A stretch of DNA of 64,000 bases from Warburgia ugandensis (Eukaryota > Streptophyta > Magnoliopsida > Canellales > Canellaceae). A program made the position numbers and the translations under genes. The stretch is from the NCBI GenBank assembly GCA_035236585.1, contig CP141137.1:9378327-9442326 (forward strand). The letters are read 5' to 3'. Below are positions 36,874-48,243 of the stretch, one piece after another. Below the pieces are notes generated by a model that saw nothing but the letters and a program-made list of their open reading frames with translations, did not search any database and was not told the origin of the DNA. How positions within the stretch are numbered: position 1 is the first letter of the stretch; each line of letters starts with the position of its first letter.

Positions 36874-37259
36874 TAATTTATAATGGACCCATAAATAATT
36901 TGTATTAGAAAGATTTGCCAGTTGAGAACCGCTTGTACTCTTTTTTCCTGAATGGTAGCAGCTAATAGTTTTAGTTGCCAATTTAAACCTTGTCTTTGGG
37001 TCAGGGAAAATTTGGGAGTTGGAAAATGTCGATGTTTTAGTAGTGAAAGAAAAGAGTCATATGCTGAGAAAATCCGAATACATGAAAATCAAAGATCAAT
37101 AGAATCAGCGACAAGGAAGTCTCCTCTAAAAGCACCACTTCTAGCTAAAGAATCAGTCATCAAATTAGCTAATCAAAAGACCTTTTCTAACTCTTCCCGT
37201 TGAACGACCCAAAATGCATATAACTTCAAGTGAAATTATCTGTTTGACATAATTTTCAA

Positions 37260-37442
37260 GCTATAGATGGGGAGCCTTGGCACAACGTTAGAGTTGTTGT
37301 CGTGTGACCTTGAGATCACGGATTCAAGGCATGGAAACAGCCTTTTATAAAATGCTATAAGGTAAGACTGCATACTATTAAACCCTGTAATCCACCCATT
37401 CCCCAAACCTTATATGTGCGGGAGCTTCGTGCATTAGGGCTG
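37260..37442 (+). mobile_element. Au SINE
   Basis: Full-length plus copy ('ggagccttggcacaacgtta' to 'attagggctg'). TSD 'cataattttcaa' at 37248-37259 and 37443-37454. Confidence 0.93.
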
Positions 37443-37454
37443 CATAATTTTCAA

Positions 37455-38160
37455 TCCATGATGATTCAAGATGGGCTCTGTCTATCCTTCGTAGGTAGGT
37501 CCTCAATGAACAGGTAACAGTTTTCTCATTGTACTACAATAAGGTTACTTTCTACTAAAGAATTCTTCCTAATTGACAAGTAGATTTACCATCATTTTGG
37601 GGCACCCATAACCACACGCCCATACTTTGGGCAAGGTCAGCTTGCCATAGCGCTAACGAAGGCTCTCACATTTCCACAGGGAGCCCCTCCCCTGATTGCA
37701 AACACGGCCGTCCTATGGAGTAAGGGGGTGTGAGAATCTAAGATGTTCTGTCGTCCTCCTCGTTATAGTCCTCCCAAAATCAATAGCATTTTGTCCAAAT
37801 AAATCTTGTCTTTTCACCTTAGTAGTCCTATGTATAGTCAGTACTATAACCCCAATCATGGCTACTAAAAAAATAGGACTAGGATCACAGTGGTTATCAT
37901 AAAGCTCAAAAAGCCAAGAGTGAGAAGTTCTAGAGCCAAGAAGAGTATTCTTGTGATCAATCAGGCCCACTTCCACACCCATATCTGTTGGATTACATAG
38001 CCAAATCACAATGGGTCTATGAAAGGATATGCTTTAGTAAGCCTACTATGTGATTCTAGAAGATGAGCTATGCAAGTGTTAGGTACGTTCCAGCTTTGTC
38101 TATGTGTGTGTACGTTTGAACTGCTTTAGATAGAATATTAAACATGATCTGGATATAAAA
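37455..38160. other. gene-free stretch
   Basis: No coding signal or repeat recognised. Confidence 0.4.
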
Positions 38161-38227
38161 CGGTAAAAGTTGTTGTCGGGTGATCTTGAAGTCACTGGTT
38201 CAAAGCGTAGAAACTAGACTGCCCTAC
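38161..38227 (+). mobile_element. Au SINE, short fragment
   Basis: 'cggtaaaagttgttgtcggg', a B-box-like 'tggttcaaagcg', then directly 'agactgcccta': the central body is deleted. Confidence 0.7.
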
Positions 38228-38892
38228 TAGGAAAATTGATTTTATGATTGTAAGCCTTTGATAGATCTTGTTAATAAACGTAGGACCATCTCTTTTTCTA
38301 ATTCTGAAGCGACGGCTTGCAAGGCCACAAATAATAGCCGCACGATCATCTTATGAGGTTCACAATTTGGTTTCATGGCTCACCAGCTATTTAGTTCAGA
38401 TCATCCGAAAGCATGGGCCAAGTTCTGTTTTCTTGAAAGTATAAATTGCAAGAAAGATAAGACGGCGAATTTTAAATGGAAATAAGGAATGGAGAGAGAT
38501 GATTTCCCAATTATTGAGGATGCCTTCTTGGAAACTGCTAGAAACTGGGACGATGATTCTTCAACAATTAATCAAGATTCCATCGAGCTGATATTCAAGG
38601 GCAAGATAATGCTGGGTCTCATTTGATCCAACGGTAGATAAGTATCATACAACCGATGAAAGATTTACATAATGGAAAGAGAGGTTTTAGCCACTAAAGC
38701 ATGCCATGGGAGACAGTGTTTGAAGATCCTGCTATGTCCCAAGCTTTCATCCTTAAAATCCTAGACATCCACCATGTATAAAGTAGACCCCATTAGCACA
38801 TTAGCATGATGTGTTGCATTTGATGTCATAAGCATCAATGTAAATCCCCCAAATACAGACAATCTTGCAGAACATGGTACTTTCCATGAACA
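38228..38892. other. gene-free stretch
   Basis: Nothing recognised. Confidence 0.4.
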
Positions 38893-39073
38893 AAGGAGAA
38901 CCCCAACGCAACAGTAGAGTTGTCGTCGTGTGACCTTGAGGTCACGGGTTCAAGGAATGGAAACAGTGTCTTGCAAAATACAAGGTAAGGATGCATACTA
39001 TTGACCCTTGTGGTCCGCTCCTTCCCCGAATCCTGCATATGCCAGAGCTTCGTGCACTGGGGCTGCCCTTTTT
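38893..39073 (+). mobile_element. Au SINE
   Basis: Full-length plus copy ('ggagaaccccaacgcaacag' to 'ggggctgcccttttttaa') with a clear B box 'gggttcaagg'. No convincing TSD. Confidence 0.9.
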
Positions 39074-39638
39074 TAATCTCCCATTTGCTCCAACCACACA
39101 CAAGATTCACAGCAGGTGAAGCTGTTTTGCCATCCAAAACAAAGACAGTTGAGGTTGGGAACTTAATACATCTTCAACCGTCGTGATAGAAAGACGAGCT
39201 ATTTTAACCTCTGTAACTGCAATCAACTGCGAAATGTTGATGACATAGCCTGCCTTTGTACTTCTTCCATGTTGAACTTCTCCTGTAGCTAATATTATAT
39301 TGAAACTGCCATTGTTGGTTTCTATTCTCTCAACCAAGAGGAATATGAAAATCTTGGATTCTATAAGCATGAGATCGACGGGATAACATCTTCCTTCTTC
39401 AACGGACAAACAAATGCATGTACCAAATCAAAGTTCTGAGACTCTTAACATTACCTGATACAAGATATTAGAAGCATCAGACATGGGCTTCCAAGCAAGG
39501 AAAGGAAAGAAAACGCATTTAGCTACTTCACTGTCAAATCGTACAGAAACCCAATTCAACAATTCGATGCAGTATGCCAACATGGAAAAGCTGCAATTAT
39601 CCACAGATTCGAGTAAACAGAAGCCAGACTTTCCTGTG
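39074..39638. other. gene-free stretch
   Basis: Short open frames only; nothing recognised. Confidence 0.4.
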
Positions 39639-39658
39639 AATTCTCATACTAGTAAGTA

Positions 39659-39824
39659 AAGGGGGGCAGTCCCGATGCACTAAGCTCCCGCACATGCAGG
39701 GCCCAGGGAAGGGGCAGACCGTCAATGTATGCAGCCTTACCTTGCATTAGGCTGTTTCCATGCCTTGAACCTGTGACCTCAAGGTCACACAACGACAACT
39801 CTACCATTGCGCAAAGGCCCCTTC
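39659..39824 (-). mobile_element. Au SINE with perfect 20 bp TSD
   Basis: Minus copy with a small core deletion. 'aattctcatactagtaagta' is identical at 39639-39658 and 39825-39844. Confidence 0.94.
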
Positions 39825-40464
39825 AATTCTCATACTAGTAAGTAGAGAGATAAGAGTCATCATCTCAATATCAAATAGTTTCGGATTGTTGTTGAAAGAA
39901 GATGTACATCACATCCGGAAGAGGGGAAATGTAGGAGCAGTAGTAATATTGAACTACAACAATAATAGTAATTATAGTGATACTGACAAAGAGTAGAAAC
40001 TTAAAGGATGCCTTGGTATGGATGTTCAAGACAGCAGACATGGTTCAAAGACTAAGTTTGAGTTTTTGCCTGAATCTGCTACTGTGCCTCAACTACCCTG
40101 TAAGTCCCATAACTTACAGAGAAACATGCCAGCTCACAGACAGGCCACTGTTTTATGGTGCCAGCTAGAATGCACAAGGTGATTTCGACAAGATACCTCA
40201 GCAAACACAAAGCTTAAACTTTCCACTGATAGAGATATCATATGGTTTCCTGGAGGAGAAAACGAGTGAATGAGAGAAGCAAAACGTGCTTGGGTTCAGA
40301 GAAAAGTACCTTTAAGTGATTTCTTTTTTAAGATGAGTGGAGTTGGACACAACCTCCAGGTTGTGAGACAAGGTACTTCACCCACTATGCTAACTGCTCA
40401 ATCAGTAAGTCAGTCCAGACTGATTATCTGATCCTGATATTATTGATTGATTTGAGTATATGCA

Positions 40465-40626
40465 ACGTTAAAAGTTGTCATCATGTGACCTTGAGGTCAC
40501 GGGTTAAAGGCGTGGAAACAGCCTCTTGCAAAAATGCAAGGTAAGGCCGCCTACTATAGGCCCTTGTAGTCCACCCCTTCCCCGGACCCCACATAGGCGG
40601 GAGCTTCGTGCACCAGAGCTGCTCTT
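40465..40626 (+). mobile_element. Au SINE, 5'-truncated
   Basis: Begins inside the A box ('acgttaaaagttgtc'). Otherwise well preserved to 'accagagctgctctt'. TSD of 13 bp with one mismatch, 40452-40464 'ttgagtatatgca' and 40627-40639. Confidence 0.92.
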
Positions 40627-40879
40627 TTGTGTATATGCAGAAATCTTTTCCAGTATCACAGTGAATCCTTCAGAAAAAGAAAAAGAAACAAGTTTGTAGT
40701 GAGTTGATTATGTACTTCAACGTCAATGTACTATAACCCACAAACATAAATGTGCCTCTTTTTAAAAGATTAGGTTCAGAATTCTTGAATGACTTCTCTC
40801 TTTGATATTCCCAGTAACCTCTTCTACTTGCAATGGGTCATATGGAGAACAAAATTGGTATTTGGATATTATCTGTAAC

Positions 40880-41114
40880 CTTGAGGTCATAGGTTCAAGG
40901 AGTGGAAACAGCCTCTTGCAAAAATGCAAGGTAAGGCTGCATACTATAGATTCTTGAAGAAAATTGGCAAACCTACAGATATCAGAAAAAGAACAATTAT
41001 TGTTAACCAAGGAAAATCACTCATAGTAAAGGGTAAAGACAAGATAGACTTGGTCAGCCCCTTCCCCAGATCCTGCATAAATGGAAGCTTCATGCACCTG
41101 GCTGCCCTTTTTTA
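40880..41114 (+). mobile_element. Au SINE, 5'-truncated and interrupted by a 92 bp insert
   Basis: Starts just before the B box ('cttgaggtcataggttcaag') and runs to 40956. Unrelated sequence of 92 bp follows (40957-41048), flanked by CTTG (40953-40956 and 41049-41052). The SINE then resumes with 'cagccccttccccagatcc' to 'ggctgccctttttt'. The outer TSD of 13 bp has one mismatch, 40867-40879 and 41115-41127, proving both halves are one insertion. Confidence 0.88.
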
Positions 41115-41127
41115 TATTACCTGTAAC

Positions 41128-42279
41128 AATGACCTGGCCAATCACGAACAATCCTTCGTGACACTGTAAATTGAAATGATTACTAATGGGGAAAAAAGGC
41201 AAACTAACAAAATGATTTAGTTAGGAATAAAATGCTGGACACCACTATTTTGCATGTGGGCACTGGGTAGAGAAGTTCCCAAACCCAAAGCCCAATCAAA
41301 ATCAAAGTAACTTTCAGGAAAAAGAAAATTGTGATTAGGTGAATTTTCCCCTCCTGTGAATAGTACAAAACACAAAGCAACAAAGAAATGTTCCATCCAA
41401 AAGGACTTAGTAAGAAAATCTTAGAAACACACATTTCCCAAAGCAGGCTGGGCTTAGTGTCCCACGCATCCAGTAAAACATACAAAATCAAGCTTTTGGG
41501 AATTGAAAGAACAATAAGAACCATGATCATTAGACAGATGCACCCTGAACAAAATTAAAATGGTAGGAGAATTTGTGAGAAAAGATCATCTGTGCAAAAG
41601 AACCAAGTTAAAATCATCAAATTATGATTTCACATTCTAAATCATATCAGGAAGAAGCATGAGAGGATACACGTATCAAACCATAGACAAATATAGAGTA
41701 ATCCCATGAAAGATCTATTCAAACGAAAATTTAGTTGTTAGAGACTTAGAGATGATTCATCATCTTCATTATTTGCTCATCCTTAAAGAACACATCACAT
41801 TTGCAAAGCTCACTTTGATGTACTTCTGCATGTGTGGGGTAAGAGACCTAAATGCATGGGAGAAAATTATGAAAACTAGCTCAGTTATACATTCAGTGGA
41901 AGATGAATAAATAGCGGTACCACATACAGTCTGCTCTTCAAAGTTAACATCAATTTTAAACCAATTCTTTCAACTAAAGTTTCAGTTGCTGTTAGAGGTG
42001 GACAAAACTCACTACATTGCGTTCTGGTCATTTGATGTCAGGCATATACGCTGATAAATGCATAGATGTTACACGAATCGATGAGAACACAATTATAGTC
42101 TCCCTTACATGAAATTCCTTTCTTCTCTATCTAGATTTTCATATTCATCATAAATATGTTACCATTACATGGAAGAGAGCCAAGCAATCAAGGTCAATAG
42201 AATGAAAGTCAATCTTCTTCCTGGAAGGTGCTCCAGTCTAATGATCTAATTCTTCCAAGGCAAAATTCTTATGGAAATG
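41128..42279. other. gene-free stretch
   Basis: No coding signal or repeat recognised. Confidence 0.4.
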
Positions 42280-42640
42280 CTCATTTCTCTGCGTTCATGG
42301 GAGCTTCAGAAGGAAAGGAATAGAAGAGTCTTTGAAGCAGCTGCAAAATCAGTTCCTTTCCTTGTTCCAAAGGTTAGAAGAGCAGCAGCTTGATGGGCAT
42401 CTACAAGCAAACTTTTCAGGAATTATTCCGCAGACCAGATATTTAGGAAATGGGCAGGAAAAGCACACTTCTCTGCGTTTATGGGAGCTTCAGAAGGAAA
42501 GGAACAGAAGAGTCTTTGAAGCAGCTGCAAAATCAGTTCCTTTCGTTGTTCCAAAGGTTAGAATAGCAGCAGCTTTATGGGCATCTGCAAGCAAACTTTT
42601 CAGGAATTACTCCGCGGATCTGAGCCATCTTCAATAACAC
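42280..42640 (+). pseudogene. L1-like LINE 3' end, tandemly duplicated
   Basis: The plus-strand frame reads 'LRLWELQKERNRRVFEAA', then 'ALWASASKLFRNYS' before a stop. This resembles the 'WxxWxERNxRIFE' C-terminal (zf-RVT) end of plant L1 elements. The segment is present twice: about 42288-42425 and 42469-42607, about 95% identical. Neither copy has upstream reverse transcriptase. Confidence 0.55.
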
Positions 42641-42649
42641 ACCACCTTG

Positions 42650-43691
42650 GTTTCTCCCACCTCCGGATCAGATGGCCCAGTGGGTTTTGCAGAAACTTCT
42701 GCGATGAAAAGGGTAGGAAAGGTTGGACTGTACAGGCTTGTAGCACTGGAGATGCAAACAAGGCAAGATAACTGCAGCCTCCAAGGCATTAGTCATTTAC
42801 ATCATTTTCTAGAATTTACTAGAAGGGGAACGTTCAAATATTATTCTCTGACTCAAGGATTCTTCAAAAGCTCCCTCGAGTTTGGAAATATTTGAAGATC
42901 TAGTATACCTTATTGGCACAAGGAAAGTAACATGAGGGTGAGAAATTGTATGAGAAATCAACTTCTGCTACAGATCAACCGTTCCTAAAGTATTATATGA
43001 AGTTTCTACTATTACTATGACTTGTAATCTATGAAACTTTCTACATGGCTTCTACTTTGCCTGTTTGAGGGACAAATAGTGTAGTTGTGAATACGTTGCA
43101 GACCATTATAAAGAGAAAGATTATCAGATCTTGCTACGTGCTTAAGATGTTGATGATAAAGATAAGGTCTCAGTCTTTAACATTAAAGTGACGATATAAC
43201 ATGCTGCTCACTTCCATTCTTGATAATCCTGTCTTTGCCATATTTGCTAAATTTCAAATAATACTCACTTGATACCAGGGTCTCAAGGCTGCTAAGCACT
43301 CAAGGGATATTGTGTAAGACCAGCTCTCTTATCTCCTTGTGACACTAATTCTCATATGCATCTGCTGTTATTTGCAATGGACTGTGGTTTTGATCATATA
43401 CAACAGCAAACTACCAGCAATATCAGAAGCTTTGGTACATATTCAAGCATGTATTCTACTTGACAGTAGGGCCTCCATTTACACAAGACCTTCCTCCTGC
43501 CTCCAGCCTCATAAGGACTTTAGCCATCAATGTTATCCTCAGACTCCAGGCATTGCATCTACATATCATGCTGCTGCTCAATCTAAGGGATGCATGGCTC
43601 AACATTTACTCCTTGTATTACTACTACCAAGATGTGTCTGAGATTCTCAGTCCTGTGGCATCATCCATACCTCCATTTCAATTAACACTTT
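42650..43691. other. gene-free stretch
   Basis: Short open frames only; nothing recognised. Confidence 0.4.
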
Positions 43692-43709
43692 AGCTCATCA
43701 AATAGGGGT

Positions 43710-43892
43710 AAAAGGGCAGCCCTGGTGCACGCAGCTCCCACCTATGCAAGGTCCAGGGAAGGGGCGGAGCACAAGGGCCTATAGTACACAGCCTTACCTT
43801 GTATTTTTACAAGAGGCTGTTTCAACGCCTTGAACCCATGACGTCAAGGTCGCACGACGACAACTTTTACCATTGCGCCAAGGCTCCCCTTC
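43710..43892 (-). mobile_element. Au SINE
   Basis: Full-length minus copy. TSD of 18 bp with one mismatch ('agctcatcaaataggggt' at 43692-43709; 43893-43910). Confidence 0.94.
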
Positions 43893-43910
43893 AGCTCATC
43901 AGATAGGGGT

Positions 43911-44301
43911 CTCAGTCTCAATTAGCTTTATGAGATTTCATGGGTCAATGGGTCATCAAAGGAGCACCAAGCATCATAAACCCAATATATCAAGCCATTC
44001 TTTTCTCCTCGTTCCAGCTTAGCTTTTCATTTTAACAAGTGATGGCTCTACTTTTCCCATCAACCATCTGGTATCTCTTTTGTGTTTTATCCCTTTGATT
44101 CTTACATAGCTTCTGTTTCTTAGTTTATTTCAGGGTCTGATTCCTACTTTATTTACTTTGGATTCTGCTCCTTTGAAGGATTTGGCAAGAAGCTCCTGAA
44201 AAAGATAACTGTGGCAATCTATATTCTTGCTTTCACATCCTTCTTCTAGATTGATGTTTATTTAGCATCTATTCCTAGTCTATCAGCATCTCTGGCTCAA
44301 T
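43911..44301. other. gene-free stretch
   Basis: Nothing recognised. Confidence 0.4.
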
Positions 44302-44317
44302 CAATGTCAGAGTTTTA

Positions 44318-44498
44318 AAGGGGCAGCCCAGTGCACGAAGCTCCTGCATATGTGAGGTTTTGGGAAGGGGCGGACCATAAAGGATCTATGGTATGCAGCC
44401 TTACCTCGCATTTTTGCAAGAGGCTATTTCCACGCCTCGAACCCATGACCTCTAGGTCACATAACGAGAACTCTACCATTGCACCAAGTCTCCCCTTC
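44318..44498 (-). mobile_element. Au SINE
   Basis: Full-length minus copy. TSD of 16 bp with one mismatch ('caatgtcagagtttta' at 44302-44317; 44499-44514). Confidence 0.94.
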
Positions 44499-44662
44499 CA
44501 ATGTTAGAGTTTTATTTAAATTAATTGCCTAGAGTCATTAATTTCTGTTAATAACTTAGTATATCCCTTTCTAAAGTTGTGGACTTCATTGATATGCATT
44601 TGCAATTTTTGATAATTTGTGAATTGATAAAAAAAAGCATTCTGAATAAAACAAGCAACAAT

Positions 44663-44849
44663 AAAAAAGGAGGCAGCCCGGTGCACAAAGCTCCCATGTA
44701 TGCAGGGTCCGAGGAAGGGGAGATCCACAAAGAGTCTGCTGTACGAAGCCTTTCCTTTGCATTTTTGCAGAAAGCTGTGTCCATGCCTCAAACCCGTGAC
44801 CTCCAAGTCACACGATGACAACTCTGCCATTGCACCAAGGCTTCCCTTC
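44663..44849 (-). mobile_element. Au SINE
   Basis: Full-length minus copy ('ggaggcagcccgg' to 'accaaggcttccctt'). Imperfect TSD 'taaaacaagcaacaat' / 'taaaacaagtaaacaat' at 44647-44662 and 44850-44866. Confidence 0.93.
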
Positions 44850-45091
44850 TAAAACAAGTAAACAATCAAGACTTTAATATATTGAATATATTAGATGTCT
44901 TTCAATGAAATCTGAGACTACTAGGCACATTTCTCCAACCCAGAAGGTTGTAAGTGCTCCCTGGCCTCTTGGGTAGAGATTGTGCCGGATGTTATGAATT
45001 ACAATCAGAGGATTGAGTCTTTGGCTAATAATAGACCAATAAACATCACAGCTAGGGCTACTTTATATACATTGATAAGGTCGATTAGAGG

Positions 45092-45132
45092 AAACACTAA
45101 TTGCACTGCCATTCAATGTGCAATTAGTGTTT
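45092..45132. repeat. perfect 15 bp inverted repeat, 11 nt loop
   Basis: AAACACTAATTGCAC (45092-45106) and its exact complement (45118-45132). A second short hairpin (aatccct / agggatt) follows within 40 bp. Confidence 0.9.
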
Positions 45133-45335
45133 TGGGTGTATTAATCCCTAGTACCATCCAGGGATTGAGAACGGACACTTTAAAGATTGTATCAATCCCT
45201 CAACCTAAGATATTGTTCTAAAAAAGCCGTAATATGCTGTTAGTTTGCTATAGTTATCATCTCCATAAAGGAAAATATCAAGTGTTATGAGTGTACATGT
45301 AGGTTGTAGTCTGGAGCAAAAATCATCAACAACAA

Positions 45336-45454
45336 AAAACGGGCAGCCCAGTGCACCAATCTCCCGCATATGCAGGGTCTGGAGAAGGGGCGGACCACAA
45401 GGGACTATAGTGGGAAGCCTTACCTTGAATTTTGCAAGAGGCTGCTTTCACGAC
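45336..45454 (-). mobile_element. Au SINE, 5'-truncated, perfect 17 bp TSD
   Basis: Minus copy containing only the 3' body; the tRNA-like A and B boxes are absent. 'aaaatcatcaacaacaa' is identical at 45319-45335 and 45455-45471, so it inserted in this truncated form. Confidence 0.92.
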
Positions 45455-45471
45455 AAAATCATCAACAACAA

Positions 45472-48243
45472 GTCTCCTAATTGAAATATTTATTTCCACT
45501 GAGGTATGTACTAATTAGTGTGCACTTGTTACCCAGCAAGGGAACACCTATAATAATCAACATTTTTTTTATATGTGCTTGAATATATAATAGGTTCAAA
45601 AAATCAACAAATGTTTCTCCGATCAAATATCATCAAATGAATAAATAAATAAAAGAAGGAAATTTTCAAGTGGGCCTCATCAGGCATGCACACCACACTA
45701 TTTATTTTATTCTGTTTGTACAAGGATACTTATCTAGTCTCCTCACACGAGATCTCTTTACTGTTTTCTATCTTAATGTTTCATTCTTCACAAATTATTT
45801 ATTCATAGCAATTCATTTCACTACTAGTCCTTTAAAAACTATGGCAACTGAGGATATTTTTTCCATTTTAGGTTGAACGCACACACTCCAGCTAAGAAAT
45901 TTCAACATCCATATTATACAACAGAAAAAGAAATTCAAAAATAATTCCAACAGATGCATTAATACAACAACAAAAGGGTACAAAAACCAATAGAGATTGT
46001 CCCAAACATAAAACAAGAAAATGCCATAATAACGAACCCCATCACTTTTTTTCTATTTTAGAAAAAGAAAATGTCACATTTACAGGTCAGGTATCTCAAG
46101 GATGTAATGCCACTGTATCTCTACAAAGCTAGAGAAAATTTCGGCACCAACGACCATCCGTCTACATTCTTAGAATCATCTTCCACTACTAAATTACTGG
46201 ATATCTCCTTAAAATCAATAAAATAGTTCCAAGTTATTAACTTCCAATCATTTTAGTTGGCCTCACCATCTGGTCTTGAAAAACCTTTAACAACCTCACC
46301 CAACAAATTGTGAGGATAACTCCCACATCTGCAGGTCTAGCAATGCCTTGCAAACTACAGTTCAAATCTAACAAATTCAAGACCTATACTCACAGCGCTG
46401 ATAGAATCTTTGAGAATGCAATTTTTACTAAAGCCAATTTTAAAGTTGTTACCTATTGATTAGACTTCTTACAGCAGTCCTTTTTGGTTTCCATCTAGTT
46501 ATGTAGATCTCCAACTCTTGAAACTTCTCCTCAAGCATTCTATTGTTCCTCTCTCCCCACAACTAACATACAACCAGTATGTATCATATCTTTTCTGATG
46601 ATCTTTATAGTGAAGTAATCTCGGCAACATCATGCAACACATAATACAGTGACAGAGATTGTAACTTGAAAAGTGCACTTAGGTTGCAGGATTAGAGAAA
46701 AGAAACCATACCATATAACTTCCAAGTAAAAAAAAATATTCTAAGCGGCAGCACTACAATGGAAAAGAGCCCGGTTAGAAGTCCATGCTCAAGAGGCATG
46801 GAAGGTGCCATGCCTTTTTTTCATGCATGGTGAAACTCTTTTTGGAGATCTAAGCCATTCATCATGATCAGTATATAAATGAGGCCCATTTTATCTTTGT
46901 ATAGTTTTGAACTAAAATGGGTCCCATTTTTGCTTTATATCATTCTGGATGGGCTGACAGCTAGGTTCTCTTTCTTCGTATGCATCAGTAATCTGCTAGA
47001 ACTCAACGCATTTGGTTGATTCTAACCACTTGGGTCTTTGAAAAGATTAACAAAAAAGGATGGTTCTCTTTTTTTTCTCAAAGAAACATAGACTAAAAAC
47101 ATCCAATGGACCTGAAATTTGATCTTTAGCCTATGTAGGCCATTCCAAACATGATGAACGGATTAGATTTATGTTAAAAAATTTCACTATTGAATGAAAA
47201 AAGGGTGTGTGGACTCCTTCCATGTCTCTTGAGCATGGACTCCTGTCAGGACTCATAGAATAAATCAAAAACATGTTATGACTACCTAATATTACTTTGG
47301 TACATGATTTATTCTGACACCAGTTGGGTCTGGTGGACAAGAATTATGTGGTTGTGAAGTATTCATGTGAAAACAGAACACTTAAAGTTAAATTCGAGAT
47401 CCAGGATGAATAGCAACAAATAAAATACCTGCTGCAAAGTTCACTAGGTCTGACATGGTTCAACCTCATCCTGGCTTCATTTCTTTGCTCTTAGATGTGA
47501 CCTTTGAAAATACAAAAGAAGCACAAACCAAGCAAACTGCATGCAAGGAGCAACCTCTTTATTGCATTTGAATCCCTAGTTTTGCAGACTCAATCAATAG
47601 AAAAACCAATTTTGTGATCTTAGGTTACAACATCCCAACCTGAATACTTACACAAATATACATCTACAAGGGTAAACTATATCCATGATGCACAGAAACC
47701 ACATGACCAGAAAGAACCATCTATCTTTTCTTTTTCAATGTTTTCCTTTTGGTTCTTACACATTTGTAAGAGAAGATAACTCCTAACAAGGAGGCTACCT
47801 AAGAGGAAGTAAAAATCTAAGAAGACATTGCAAGACATGAAGTGGTCAAAAGTGTCTAGGATCCAGGTGGGGGTCGCATTCCTGCCATGGAGAACTCCTA
47901 CAAAATGATACCAAGACAACATATCAGATACGAGAGTTATAAGAATAAGAGAAGAAAAGGGGGCCTGTTTTTTCCCCAAACGTTAATTGGGTACTGAAAG
48001 ATCATAATCAAATACCTCATTTACATTGAAAAGCCTTGGATTTGAAAGAGAAGCTACCTGTGAATTGAAAAATCCAACTCCATGTTATAATAAGACACAA
48101 TTGTGTTTTTAGGGACCATGATAAAGACAAGAATTACAAGCAGAGTAAGTAAATCATACTTGAAAAAAGTTATTGGGCCCAAAATTAGGAATGCCAGGAG
48201 CGCCTTGTGAATCAAAGTGATCACCCAATGAAAGACACCTGCT
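45472..48243. other. gene-free stretch and 3' flank of the FAR1-related gene
   Basis: An inverted pair of the 'catgcatggtgaaac..' MITE-like ends lies at about 46814-46870 and 47140-47240. About 46480-46570 on the minus strand could be a LINE 3' end ('CGERNNRMLEE'), weakly. The part from about 47.5 kb up to 48243 may include spliced 3' UTR of the FAR1-related gene. No other gene is supported. Confidence 0.4.

Noticed and set aside
45336-45480. 65-codon open frame around 45287-45484
   Set aside because: Mostly the truncated Au SINE.
46480-46570. Possible LINE C-terminal fragment on the minus strand ('CGERNNRMLEE')
   Set aside because: Only about 30 residues with weak similarity; too little to call.
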